A DNA stretch of 64,000 bases from Alkalimonas cellulosilytica (lineage in GTDB: Bacteria > Pseudomonadota > Gammaproteobacteria > Enterobacterales > Alteromonadaceae): the NCBI RefSeq assembly GCF_036325985.1, contig NZ_JAUHLI010000002.1:124001-188000 (forward strand), given 5' to 3'. This document shows positions 25,233 through 32,987 of the stretch, one piece after another. Position 1 is the stretch's first letter. Each line of letters opens with the position of its first letter. Both the position numbers and the translations under genes were made by a program. The notes below the pieces were generated by a model. It worked only from the letters and a program-made list of their open reading frames with translations. It did no database searches and was not told the origin of the DNA.

Positions 25233-25265
25233 AGAGCCAGTTGCTGTGAAAAGAAAGAGCCAGTT
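25233..25265 (-). promoter_or_regulatory. Direct-repeat site C upstream of the secreted hydrolase
   Basis: AGAGCCAGTT occurs twice without change, at 25233-25242 and 25256-25265, with a 23-base period and 64 bases from the hydrolase ATG. This is the cleanest of the four sites. The rest of 25173-25524 (352 bases) is a divergent promoter region for this gene and the SulP gene; I see no further gene there. Confidence 0.75.
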
Positions 25266-25524
25266 TGGAGGTGTTGCTTAGAAAATACCGTTTTCCCCAA
25301 CTTGACCTAAAACGTCTGCCTAACTGGCCACTTTCTGGCTTTTAAGCCATCTTTCCACTACACTACGCGCCTTTTTCCGACACCGGTTTGTGAGGGCGCG
25401 GGCCAATGTAAGTGTTTTTCCTACGTACGATCCAATGAAATTGCTGGAAAAATGCATGCTGTTATCGGCAGGGTGTCATTTCTAGCGCTTGTTACTTTCA
25501 ACCGAACGACGCGGGACGAACAAG

Positions 25525-27009
25525 ATGCTTGCTTCTATCAAACAAAACTGGTTTTCCAATCTGCGCGGTGATGTGCTGGCTGCCATTGTGGTGGCGCTGG
25601 CGCTGATTCCTGAAGCCATTGCCTTTTCCATTATTGCTGGGGTCGACCCCAAGGTCGGTCTGTACGCTTCCTTTTGCATTGCCGTGATCACGGCGTTTGC
25701 CGGTGGCCGGCCGGGGATGATTTCGGCGGCAACCGGTGCCATGGCGCTGTTGATGGTGACCCTGGTGCGTGAGCATGGCCTGGAGTATCTGCTGGCTGCG
25801 ACCTTGCTGTGTGGTCTGCTGCAAATTGTGTTTGGGCTACTCAAGCTCGGTGAGCTGATGCGCTTTGTGTCGCGCTCGGTGGTCACCGGCTTTGTCAACG
25901 CGCTGGCGATTCTGATCTTTATGGCGCAGTTGCCAGAGCTGACCGGCCAGCATGGCTCTGTGCTGGTGTACAGCATGACGGCACTGGGTTTAGCCATTAT
26001 TTACCTGTTCCCTTATGTCACCAAAGCCATCCCATCGCCTTTGGTCTGCATTGTGGTGCTCACAGCGTTGGCGTTGTATTTTGGCCTGGACCTTCGTACT
26101 GTTGCCGATATGGGCGAGCTGCCGGATAGCCTACCGATTTTCCTGTGGCCGGATGTGCCGCTGAACTTTGATACCCTGGCCATCATTTTCCCGTACTCGC
26201 TGGCGCTGGCTGTGGTGGGTATTCTGGAATCTTTAATGACAGCGACTATTGTCGATGATTTAACCGATACCAGCAGCGATAAAAACCGTGAGTGCGTGGG
26301 GCAGGGTGTGGCCAATATCGGCTCGGGTTTGATTGGTGGTATGGCCGGTTGTGCCATGATTGGTCAGTCGGTGATCAACGTCAAATCCGGTGGCCGTACC
26401 CGGCTATCGACTTTGTTGGCTGGCATACTGTTGTTGATCCTGGTGGTATTCCTGGATCAGTGGGTGGGTCTCATCCCGATGGCGGCTCTGGTAGCGGTGA
26501 TGATTATGGTGTCGATTGGTACCTTTGACTGGAGCTCGGTACGAAACTTAAACACCAACCCGAAAAGTTCCAGTGTGGTGATGATTGCGACCGTAGTGGT
26601 GGTGGTCTTTACCCATAACCTGGCTTATGGTGTACTGGTGGGTGTGCTGCTAAGTGCGCTGTTTTTTGCCAACAAAGTGGGGCGGATTTTGTATATTGGT
26701 TCCAGCTTGTCGAACGATGGTCAGGAGCGCAGTTATCAGGTGGTGGGTCAGGTATTTTTCACCTCGGCCGAGCAGTTTATTGCGGGCTTTGATTTTAAGG
26801 AAGCGGTGGAAAAAGTTCGCATCGATCTAAGCCGGGCTCACTTTTGGGATATCACCGCCATCAGCTCGCTGGATAAGGTGGTGCTCAAGTTTCGCCGTGA
26901 AGGCACTGCAGTGGAGCTGATTGGCTTGAATGAAGCCAGTGCTACGCTGGTGGATAAGTTTGCCGTGCACAACCGCCCGGATGCGGTCGAAAAACTGATG
27001 GGACATTAG
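25525..27009 (+). CDS. SulP-family anion transporter with STAS domain
   Basis: From the ATG at 25525 the protein has 494 residues. Ten to twelve hydrophobic segments carry the SulP features ALIPEAIAFSIIAGVDPKVGLY and a glycine-rich helix 3, and a STAS domain covers the last 100 residues. The sequence style is near the BicA/low-affinity bicarbonate branch, but sulfate is possible. An upstream TTG at 25489 in frame adds twelve hydrophilic residues; I prefer the ATG because transport helix 1 follows normally, though its ribosome-binding site is weak (GGGACGAA). A universal stress gene follows 10 bases later in the same operon. Confidence 0.9.
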   Translation: MLASIKQNWFSNLRGDVLAAIVVALALIPEAIAFSIIAGVDPKVGLYASFCIAVITAFAGGRPGMISAATGAMALLMVTLVREHGLEYLLAATLLCGLLQIVFGLLKLGELMRFVSRSVVTGFVNALAILIFMAQLPELTGQHGSVLVYSMTALGLAIIYLFPYVTKAIPSPLVCIVVLTALALYFGLDLRTVADMGELPDSLPIFLWPDVPLNFDTLAIIFPYSLALAVVGILESLMTATIVDDLTDTSSDKNRECVGQGVANIGSGLIGGMAGCAMIGQSVINVKSGGRTRLSTLLAGILLLILVVFLDQWVGLIPMAALVAVMIMVSIGTFDWSSVRNLNTNPKSSSVVMIATVVVVVFTHNLAYGVLVGVLLSALFFANKVGRILYIGSSLSNDGQERSYQVVGQVFFTSAEQFIAGFDFKEAVEKVRIDLSRAHFWDITAISSLDKVVLKFRREGTAVELIGLNEASATLVDKFAVHNRPDAVEKLMGH

Positions 27010-27019
27010 GAGAAATAGC

Positions 27020-27874
27020 ATGATAAAAAAAGTAATGGCCTGCATCGATGCCTCTCCCTATGCTGAGGCGGTCTGTGATTACAGTGTGTGGGCGGCCAAT
27101 CGCCTGAATGCCCCCTTGTCGGTGCTGCATATTCTGGATAAAGCCCAACACACCAACACGCCGGATTTAAGCGGTACCATTGGCCTTGGCTCACAGGAGA
27201 TTTTGTTGGAGCAACTGGCCGAACTGGATGAAAAGCACGCCAAGTTGGCGCTGGAGCGCGGCCGGTTAATACTGGATGCCGCTAAGGCGCGTGCTGAAGC
27301 GGCTGGTGTCTCCGAAGTGGATGAGCGCTTGCGTCATGGCCACTTTGTCACCAGCTTGCTGGAGCTGGAAGATGAAATCCGTTTGCTGGTGCTGGGCAAG
27401 CGCGGCTTTAGCAGTGCCGATGCGCATGGCCAACTTGGGATGCATGTCGAAGGCTTGATCCGCAGCATGCAAAAACCGGTGCTGCTGACCCAGCAACACT
27501 TTGTGGAGCCGCACAGCTTGCTGATGGCCTATGATGGCAGCGAAACCGCCACCAAAAGTCTGAATATGCTGGCTGAAAGTCCTTTATGCAAAGGCTTGCC
27601 GTGCCATCTGGTGATGGCGGGTGCCGATGTTGAGGCGGCCAGGGCGCAGCTGGAGCAGGCAGCTGAGAAGCTACGCAGTGAAGGCTTTGAAGTGACCGTG
27701 GCTATTGTGGCCGGTGAGCCGGATGTGGTACTGAACCAGTACCAGCAGGATCACAACATCGGCTTGTTGGTGATGGGCGCTTATGGCCACAGCCGTATTC
27801 GCCAGTTCTTTTTGGGCAGTACCACCACGGCGATGATTAGCAAAGCCAAGTGCTCCTTGCTGGTGCTGCGTTAA
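27020..27874 (+). CDS. Tandem universal stress protein (two Usp domains)
   Basis: The 284-residue protein has two Usp domains (about 1-150 and 165-283). The first half lacks the full ATP loop; the second ends in GLLVMGAYGHSRIRQFFLGSTTT, the normal G-2X-G-9X-G-S/T nucleotide-binding pattern. It is cytosolic. AGGAG is seven bases before the ATG. The SulP-Usp arrangement with a 10-base gap is common in marine gammaproteobacteria, and suggests that the Usp protein senses energy or binds the transporter. Confidence 0.9.
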   Translation: MIKKVMACIDASPYAEAVCDYSVWAANRLNAPLSVLHILDKAQHTNTPDLSGTIGLGSQEILLEQLAELDEKHAKLALERGRLILDAAKARAEAAGVSEVDERLRHGHFVTSLLELEDEIRLLVLGKRGFSSADAHGQLGMHVEGLIRSMQKPVLLTQQHFVEPHSLLMAYDGSETATKSLNMLAESPLCKGLPCHLVMAGADVEAARAQLEQAAEKLRSEGFEVTVAIVAGEPDVVLNQYQQDHNIGLLVMGAYGHSRIRQFFLGSTTTAMISKAKCSLLVLR

Positions 27875-27967
27875 TTTTGCCAAAGATAAACTGCACCTGA
27901 GGGCAGAGTGGTTGGAGTGCTTAGGTAACAGTGGTATAGCTGAATTACTGACATCAGGGGACAAGCC

Positions 27968-28073
27968 GGCTGGCTGGTACTACTTCCTCCACCGGCTTCA
28001 AGGAGCACATCCCTGTGCCCTTTCAGCCTCCGCAGCATCCCTGCTGCTGTTGCGTAAGTAGTACCAACCAACC
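27968..28073. repeat. Structured intergenic element with inverted ends and two GGGA hairpins
   Basis: An 18-base inverted repeat bounds the element: GGCTGGCTGGTACTACTT (27968-27985) and its near complement (28056-28073), 16 of 18 matching. Inside, on the minus strand, are two perfect hairpins with the loop GGGA: stem GCACA/TGTGC (28005-28018) and stem GCAGCA/TGCTGC (28032-28047). Each loop region reads CAGGGATG, like CsrA targets. It fills most of the 216-base gap between the Usp and amidase genes. It may be a non-coding RNA, a REP-like or MITE-like repeat. Confidence 0.6.
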
Positions 28074-28090
28074 GTCTTTGCCGGGTTTGG

Positions 28091-29512
28091 TTAAAGCTCT
28101 GGATATTTAGAGGTGTAAAAGTCTTTGGCGACAGTGTCGCTCAGTGCTCTGGCCAACTGAAACACATCGGCTTCCTGGTAGGGGCGGCCGACAATCTGCA
28201 CCGAGCTCGGTACCCCGTTGTCGCAAAAGCCGTTCGGCATCGCCAGTACCGGGCATTGCCCCAGCGTGTTAAACGGATAGGTCATAAACCAGCCTTTGTT
28301 GGCATCCACCTCGACGCCATTGATGTACATGCCATCCTTGCTGTAATCAAAATCGGCTGGCACCTCGCTGGTGGCCAAGGTCGGGCACAGCAGCAGATCG
28401 TACTCTTTGAAAATCACCGCCAGCGCATCCCACATGGCGCAGCTGTGCAGATTGGCCTGAAAAATCGCATCGACGGTCAGTTGATCAACCATCTCAAGGT
28501 AATGCTGTACATAGGAGGTCAGCTGCTTACGCGCCGCCGGGGCCCCGAATTTTTGCTTTAATGTCATGCCCATCAGAGCTCGCTGATGGATTTTGGCGGT
28601 TTCTATCACCCGCTCATCCCAGGCCGGCTCCACTAAGTCTACCTGCACACCCTGCGCCCGCAGCGCTTCAGCGGTGAGGTCGAGTTCACGGCGAATATCG
28701 GCCGCTACCTGGTAAAAACCCAGAGTGGGTGCCAGCGCTACTTTTAGTTGCTTTAAGGCTTTGCGTGGTTTTAACTCCGGGTTGTCATCCGGTACAAAGG
28801 AATGCGAGTCGATCCAGTCCGGGCCTTTAATAAACGGGTAGAGCAGCAGCAAGTCATCCAGCGTGCGGGTCAGCAGGCTGTGGTGACAGTAAGGGTCAAT
28901 GTTGTACGGACTGATTTCCGGCACCCGGCCATGCGGTGGTTTGTAGCCATATAGGCCACAAAAGGCGGCTGGGATCCGCACCGAGCCGCCAATATCGGTG
29001 CCATTGGCAAAGCTGCACATGCCGGTGGCAACGGCGATTGCGGAGCCGCCGGAAGAGCCACCACAGCTAATCGCCGGGTTCCACGGGTTGCGGCTGACGC
29101 CCCACAATTCAGACCAGGTGACGCCGGCGGTAGAAAACTCTGGCGTGGTAGTGCGGCCATGCACGATGGCACCGGCTTGCAGCAGACGGGCGGGTACCGG
29201 ATCGGTGCTGGTGGCCATGGCTTCGGTCAGCAGGCGGGAGCCATTGGTAGTGATTTGGCCTTCAATGTAGGTTTCATCTTTAATGGCCACGGCCAGGCCT
29301 TCCAGTGGTCGAGCCTGGCTTTGGTGCCAGCGGGTAGTGGCCAGCTCAGCTTTGCTCAGAGCATCTTGCTGAAACTGGCTGGTAAAGGCATTGAGTTTGG
29401 GATCAAGTGCAGCGATACGCTGCTGATAGGCTTGCATCAGATCGATGGGTGACAGGCTGCCTTGACGGAATTGCTGTAAGATCTCGGTTACCGCTAAATA
29501 ATGAATGGCCAA
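28091..29512 (-). CDS. Amidase-signature family hydrolase
   Basis: This 473-residue enzyme of the GatA/amidase-signature family shows the Ser-cisSer-Lys triad: lysine in AVAIKDETY, the glycine-serine signature GGSSGGSA, and the nucleophile region NGTDIGGSVR. It hydrolyses an amide; the substrate is unknown. It is not gatA because no gatB or gatC neighbours it. It has no signal peptide. The gene lies in the same direction as the VanX-like gene downstream, 110 bases apart. Confidence 0.88.
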   Translation of the reverse strand: MAIHYLAVTEILQQFRQGSLSPIDLMQAYQQRIAALDPKLNAFTSQFQQDALSKAELATTRWHQSQARPLEGLAVAIKDETYIEGQITTNGSRLLTEAMATSTDPVPARLLQAGAIVHGRTTTPEFSTAGVTWSELWGVSRNPWNPAISCGGSSGGSAIAVATGMCSFANGTDIGGSVRIPAAFCGLYGYKPPHGRVPEISPYNIDPYCHHSLLTRTLDDLLLLYPFIKGPDWIDSHSFVPDDNPELKPRKALKQLKVALAPTLGFYQVAADIRRELDLTAEALRAQGVQVDLVEPAWDERVIETAKIHQRALMGMTLKQKFGAPAARKQLTSYVQHYLEMVDQLTVDAIFQANLHSCAMWDALAVIFKEYDLLLCPTLATSEVPADFDYSKDGMYINGVEVDANKGWFMTYPFNTLGQCPVLAMPNGFCDNGVPSSVQIVGRPYQEADVFQLARALSDTVAKDFYTSKYPEL

Positions 29513-29586
29513 TGCTGCTCACCTGCTGCCAACGTCAGAAACATGCCACCATTATTGCAGGCGTCAGTCATCAACCAAGTTACTAA

Positions 29587-29605
29587 CCATCGGTTCAGCC
29601 GATGG
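29587..29605 (-). terminator. Short hairpin after the dipeptidase gene
   Basis: Seven-base arms CCATCGG/CCGATGG with loop TTCAG, 17 bases past the VanX-like stop. On the minus strand the stem is followed by TTAGTAACTT, only weakly T-rich. Confidence 0.4.
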
Positions 29606-29622
29606 CTGTTTCTGCTTTGGTG

Positions 29623-30333
29623 TCAGCGCACTACAAAATCAAAGTAGGTGTCCGGGTAGGCCGGTGGCAAATGGGTAAAGTGCCACCACTCCATTGAATA
29701 GACGGCAAAGCCTTCGGCTGCCATCAAGTCAATCAGCCGTTGCCGGTTGGCGCGTTGCTCCGGGCTAATGCCGGGGTTATCGACATTGGATACAGGGTCA
29801 AATAAATCGAACGGGCTGCCCATATCCAAAGCCTGATAACTGCCCTGACTTAGCCGTTTGGTCAGGGTTAAATCCACCGTGCTGCCCCGGCTATGGCCCG
29901 AGCGGGCAGCGATGTATTGGCCGACCAGCTCGTCTTTACCAAGATTGGGATAAAAGGTGTCTTTGGTGCGGGTATCGGCTAAATCTTCGGACCAGCGTAC
30001 AAAATGATCGACCGCCCGTTGTGGCCGGTAGCAATCAAAAATGCGCAGGTTGTAGCCCTGTTGCCAGGCGGCTTGCCATACCCGCTGTAGTGCATAGGCG
30101 GCATTGGCTTGCAGGAAACATTTATTGGCTTCGTAGCCATCGACCTTGTTGCCAACAAAGTTATTCGGACCAAAATAGGCAATGTGGAACTCGGCTTGGG
30201 GAATAAGCTCGGCCATATCGTAAAAGTCGGCCGGTTGCTTGCCCGGGTTTAGCGCCGGTGGTTCGGTTTGGCTGGCACAGGCACCAAGCAACAGGGTGCC
30301 TGCAGCGCAGCTTGCAATGGTTAATTTCTTCAT
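29623..30333 (-). CDS. VanX-type D-Ala-D-Ala dipeptidase, lipoprotein
   Basis: The protein (236 residues from ATG at 30333) has a lipoprotein signal (LLLGACAS). It then has the VanX/DdpX zinc motifs SGHSRGSTVDLTL (histidine and aspartate ligands) and EWWHF (catalytic glutamate and third ligand). VanX-like enzymes split D-Ala-D-Ala. In non-resistant bacteria they recycle peptidoglycan dipeptide or degrade D-amino-acid dipeptides. The lipobox places it at a membrane surface in the periplasm. Its start overlaps the stop of the NhaC antiporter gene as ATGA, so the two are translationally coupled; a longer start at 30348 is possible but less likely. Confidence 0.85.
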   Translation of the reverse strand: MKKLTIASCAAGTLLLGACASQTEPPALNPGKQPADFYDMAELIPQAEFHIAYFGPNNFVGNKVDGYEANKCFLQANAAYALQRVWQAAWQQGYNLRIFDCYRPQRAVDHFVRWSEDLADTRTKDTFYPNLGKDELVGQYIAARSGHSRGSTVDLTLTKRLSQGSYQALDMGSPFDLFDPVSNVDNPGISPEQRANRQRLIDLMAAEGFAVYSMEWWHFTHLPPAYPDTYFDFVVR

Positions 30334-31724
30334 CCAATCATTACCCATCCGGAAATCATGAAGGCGAAAAACGCCAGAATGCCGCAGAACAGTGCATAGG
30401 GCAGCTGGGTTTTCACATGCTCCAGCAGATCACAGCCAGCCGCTACCGAGCTGACCGCAGTGGTGTCCGAGATAGGCGAGCAGTGATCGCCAAAGACGCC
30501 GCCACTTAAAATCGCCGCCAGAACCAACTCGGGTGGCAGGCCCAGTACCATCACCATCGGCATGCCAATCGGAATCAAAATGGCAAAGGTGCCCCAGGAG
30601 GTACCGGTGGTAAATGAAATCATGGCGCCGGCTAAAAACAGCAAGGCTGGGATCAGAAACAGCGGCAGGGCATCGCTGACAATGGAGGCGATAAAGTCAC
30701 CAGTACCCAATTGGCGCATGCTGGCACCAAGGGCTAAGGAGAGCAGCACGATGGTGACCAAGGGCAGCAATTCGTTCATGCCTTTAAAGCCAATACCCAC
30801 CAGCTCTTTATGACTAAAGCGGCGGCTAATCAGCATCATGCTGTAGGCAATCAGGCAAGCCAGGGTGGTGGCGTACAGCACCGATTTCGAGCCGGAACCA
30901 TCGACCAGGTTGCCATTACCGGTCCACATCATAAAACCCACCATACCAAATACCAGAGTCAGTAATGGCACTAGCATAAAGGATGGGTGGCTGGGCGCAA
31001 TTTCCAGCTCGGTGTGTTTATCCAGCGTATTCAGCTCTTTTTCCGACTGGCGCATCGGGCCATAAATTTTGCCGCTGATAATGGTGTACAGCACCACACA
31101 GAGTGTGATGATGGCGTAAAAATTCAGCGGTATGGTGCCAATCAGAACGGCAATGGTGCTTTTTTCCAGCTCGTACATGGAAACCAGGCCAAGAATATAG
31201 GCACCCCAGCCATTGAGCAGGATCAGGATACATATGGGGGCGCTGGTGCTGTCGATAATGTAAGCCAGCCTGGCCCGGCTCATTTTAAATTTATCGAACA
31301 AACCGCGGGCGGTAATACCGGCAGTCAGTGAGCTCAAGTTGGACTCGATAAACACCATAATGCCGATAAAAAACGTCAGCAAACCGGTCTGGCGCTGATT
31401 ACGGGCAATGCCTTTTTTCACAAACAGCTCGACCATGGCCGAGACTCCACCGGAGTAGCGCATATAGGCCAGCACAGCCCCGACCATCAGGGAGAACATC
31501 AGCAGGCGGGCGTTGTCGGTGGAAGAGGTCACACCGACAATGCGCTCCAGGGTTTGCACCGGCCCATCCAGCAGGGCCGAACCAACCCCAAATTGGCCCG
31601 CTTGCAGTAGCAACAACAGTTCGGCGCTGCACAACGAGACCAGTAAGGCCAGAATCACTTCTTTACGCCACAGCACAACCGCAATGGCCACCAGGGCCGG
31701 TAGGATGGTTAACCAATCAGACAA
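30330..31724 (-). CDS. NhaC-family Na+/H+ antiporter-like transporter
   Basis: The 464-residue membrane protein has about eleven to twelve hydrophobic segments. It resembles NhaC and malate-lactate-type antiporters, with the conserved FFIGIMVFIESNLSSLTAGI and GGVFGDHCSPISDTTAVSS motifs of the family. It starts with TTG at 31724, preceded by GGGGAG at a good distance. It overlaps the VanX-like gene by four bases. In this position it might import or exchange a dipeptide-derived or D-alanine-related solute rather than sodium, which I infer only from the coupling. Confidence 0.85.
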   Translation of the reverse strand: MSDWLTILPALVAIAVVLWRKEVILALLVSLCSAELLLLLQAGQFGVGSALLDGPVQTLERIVGVTSSTDNARLLMFSLMVGAVLAYMRYSGGVSAMVELFVKKGIARNQRQTGLLTFFIGIMVFIESNLSSLTAGITARGLFDKFKMSRARLAYIIDSTSAPICILILLNGWGAYILGLVSMYELEKSTIAVLIGTIPLNFYAIITLCVVLYTIISGKIYGPMRQSEKELNTLDKHTELEIAPSHPSFMLVPLLTLVFGMVGFMMWTGNGNLVDGSGSKSVLYATTLACLIAYSMMLISRRFSHKELVGIGFKGMNELLPLVTIVLLSLALGASMRQLGTGDFIASIVSDALPLFLIPALLFLAGAMISFTTGTSWGTFAILIPIGMPMVMVLGLPPELVLAAILSGGVFGDHCSPISDTTAVSSVAAGCDLLEHVKTQLPYALFCGILAFFAFMISGWVMIG

Positions 31725-31889
31725 AATACGCTCCCCAGAATGCTTAATCTTATTACTAAATTATTCTTATTAAGCCTGCAAAGTTGGAATAAATCAATAT
31801 TTACGCGTGCAGCGAAACGCATTCACCGGCAAGGATACTGTAGAGCAGGAAGGGGAGCTTGTCATTCCCTGCTTGAGGGTAAACGCAGC

Positions 31890-31922
31890 AACCACAGCAG
31901 CAGTCAGACTGCTGCTGTGGTT
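31890..31922 (-). terminator. Strong hairpin after ompW
   Basis: Perfect 15-bp arms AACCACAGCAGCAGT/ACTGCTGCTGTGGTT with a three-base loop, 22 bases past the OmpW stop. There is no U-tract on the minus strand (GCTGCGTTTACC). The remainder of the 220-base gap 31725-31944 is the AT-rich promoter region of the antiporter operon. Confidence 0.6.
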
Positions 31923-31944
31923 GGGAAGGACAGAATGAAGCGGC

Positions 31945-32661
31945 TTAGCGGAAAGTGTAGCGCAGACCAAGCATCACAATGGTCGGGTCGATGCTGACAT
32001 CCACCGGTTGTACATTTGCACCGTTGATTTTCACCATAGCATCGGTATCGATATCGGCCCAGGCGATCATCGCATGCAGGCCCCAGTTGTCGCTGAGCTT
32101 GTAGTTAAAACCGGCTTGCAACGCGACACCTACCGAGTTTTTCAGCGATAAAGACACATCATCCCCGGCCTCGGCAGCACCGATAGCAACCAGGGTGTCT
32201 TTGAGCTCAGGAGCCACTTTTTCTGAGAAAAACACCGTGTAGTTGAGGCCCGCGCCCACAAAAGGCCGAAAATCGGCATTGACGCTGCCAAAGTTGTACT
32301 GTGCCAGCAAGGTTGGCGGCAGATGCTTGGTTTTTCCTACCGGCAGGCCATCCACGGCTGAGCCTTTTACTTTGATGTTATGCGAGAACGGGGTGGCAGC
32401 AATCAATTGTACACTCCAGTGCTCGTCCAGTGCATAGTCAAAGGTCAGGCCCAGCTGGGTGTTGCTGTTCACTCCGACCTTGGCCGAGTTGGCTGGCAAG
32501 CCGGCAACGCTTTCTACCACGTTCAGATAAGAACTGTCGTCATTCGGGCTGACGTTGATGGCTCCGACATTGACACTGAAATTGGCCAGTGCCAGCGGGG
32601 AAAACAGGGCCGCCGCGATGGCCGATACTTGAAGCGCTGAAGTCAATTTGTTGTTGTGCAT
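31945..32661 (-). CDS. ompW: OmpW-family outer-membrane protein
   Basis: From the ATG at 32661 the protein has 238 residues with a signal peptide (residues 1-25, VSAIAAALFSPLALA). An eight-stranded barrel follows in the OmpW manner: NVGAINVSPNDDSSYLNVVE at the start, HLPPTLLAQYNF and RPFVGAGLNYTVFF in the middle and the terminal LGLRYTFR with aromatic end. TGGAG precedes the ATG at the proper distance. The frame is open 29 codons upstream, but that stretch is not signal-like. OmpW forms a small hydrophobic channel. An FNR-like box 112-125 bases upstream fits the oxygen-dependent control known in enterics. Confidence 0.9.
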   Translation of the reverse strand: MHNNKLTSALQVSAIAAALFSPLALANFSVNVGAINVSPNDDSSYLNVVESVAGLPANSAKVGVNSNTQLGLTFDYALDEHWSVQLIAATPFSHNIKVKGSAVDGLPVGKTKHLPPTLLAQYNFGSVNADFRPFVGAGLNYTVFFSEKVAPELKDTLVAIGAAEAGDDVSLSLKNSVGVALQAGFNYKLSDNWGLHAMIAWADIDTDAMVKINGANVQPVDVSIDPTIVMLGLRYTFR

Positions 32662-32772
32662 GGCATACTCCATTTGGGATAGGTTCTGGCCGCTATTGTG
32701 CTGAAGTGGGTGATTAAAAACCTGTGCCAGATCAAGCTTTCCCTGCAATTCCTATGGCTTTAGTGCAAAACT

Positions 32773-32786
32773 TTGATGCAGATTAA
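32773..32786. promoter_or_regulatory. FNR-like box upstream of ompW
   Basis: TTGATGCAGATTAA deviates by one base from the FNR consensus TTGAT-N4-ATCAA and even has the same GCAG spacer as the exact box before cioAB. It lies 112 bases upstream of the ompW ATG; a weak -10 (CATAGG) would lie about 20 bases downstream. Confidence 0.55.
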
Positions 32787-32987
32787 GTTTTGCCGTCATT
32801 GCATAAAAACTAAAATATTCCTGAGTTTTGTTGAGATTGGAATAAATAATCAATACACTGAAGCAGGAACAAATACGATAAAGCGCAGGTGAAGGCGGCA
32901 GGCGGTGCAGGCACCCCTTTCGTGGTGTTGTACTATGCTTAGCAGGCGTGCACACTGCGTGCTGAGCCTGACTAATAAGGAGTTGCT

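Noticed and set aside
25325..25350. Inverted GCCAG cores (AACTGGCCA and TTCTGGCTT) near the SulP gene
   Set aside because: They face the other way and are about 12 bases apart, so they do not fit the 23-base rule of the MocR-type sites.
27871..28071. Minus-strand frame of 66 codons across the inverted-repeat element
   Set aside because: It runs through both arms and hairpins, has no ribosome-binding site, and the symmetry of the DNA explains the sequence better than a protein does.
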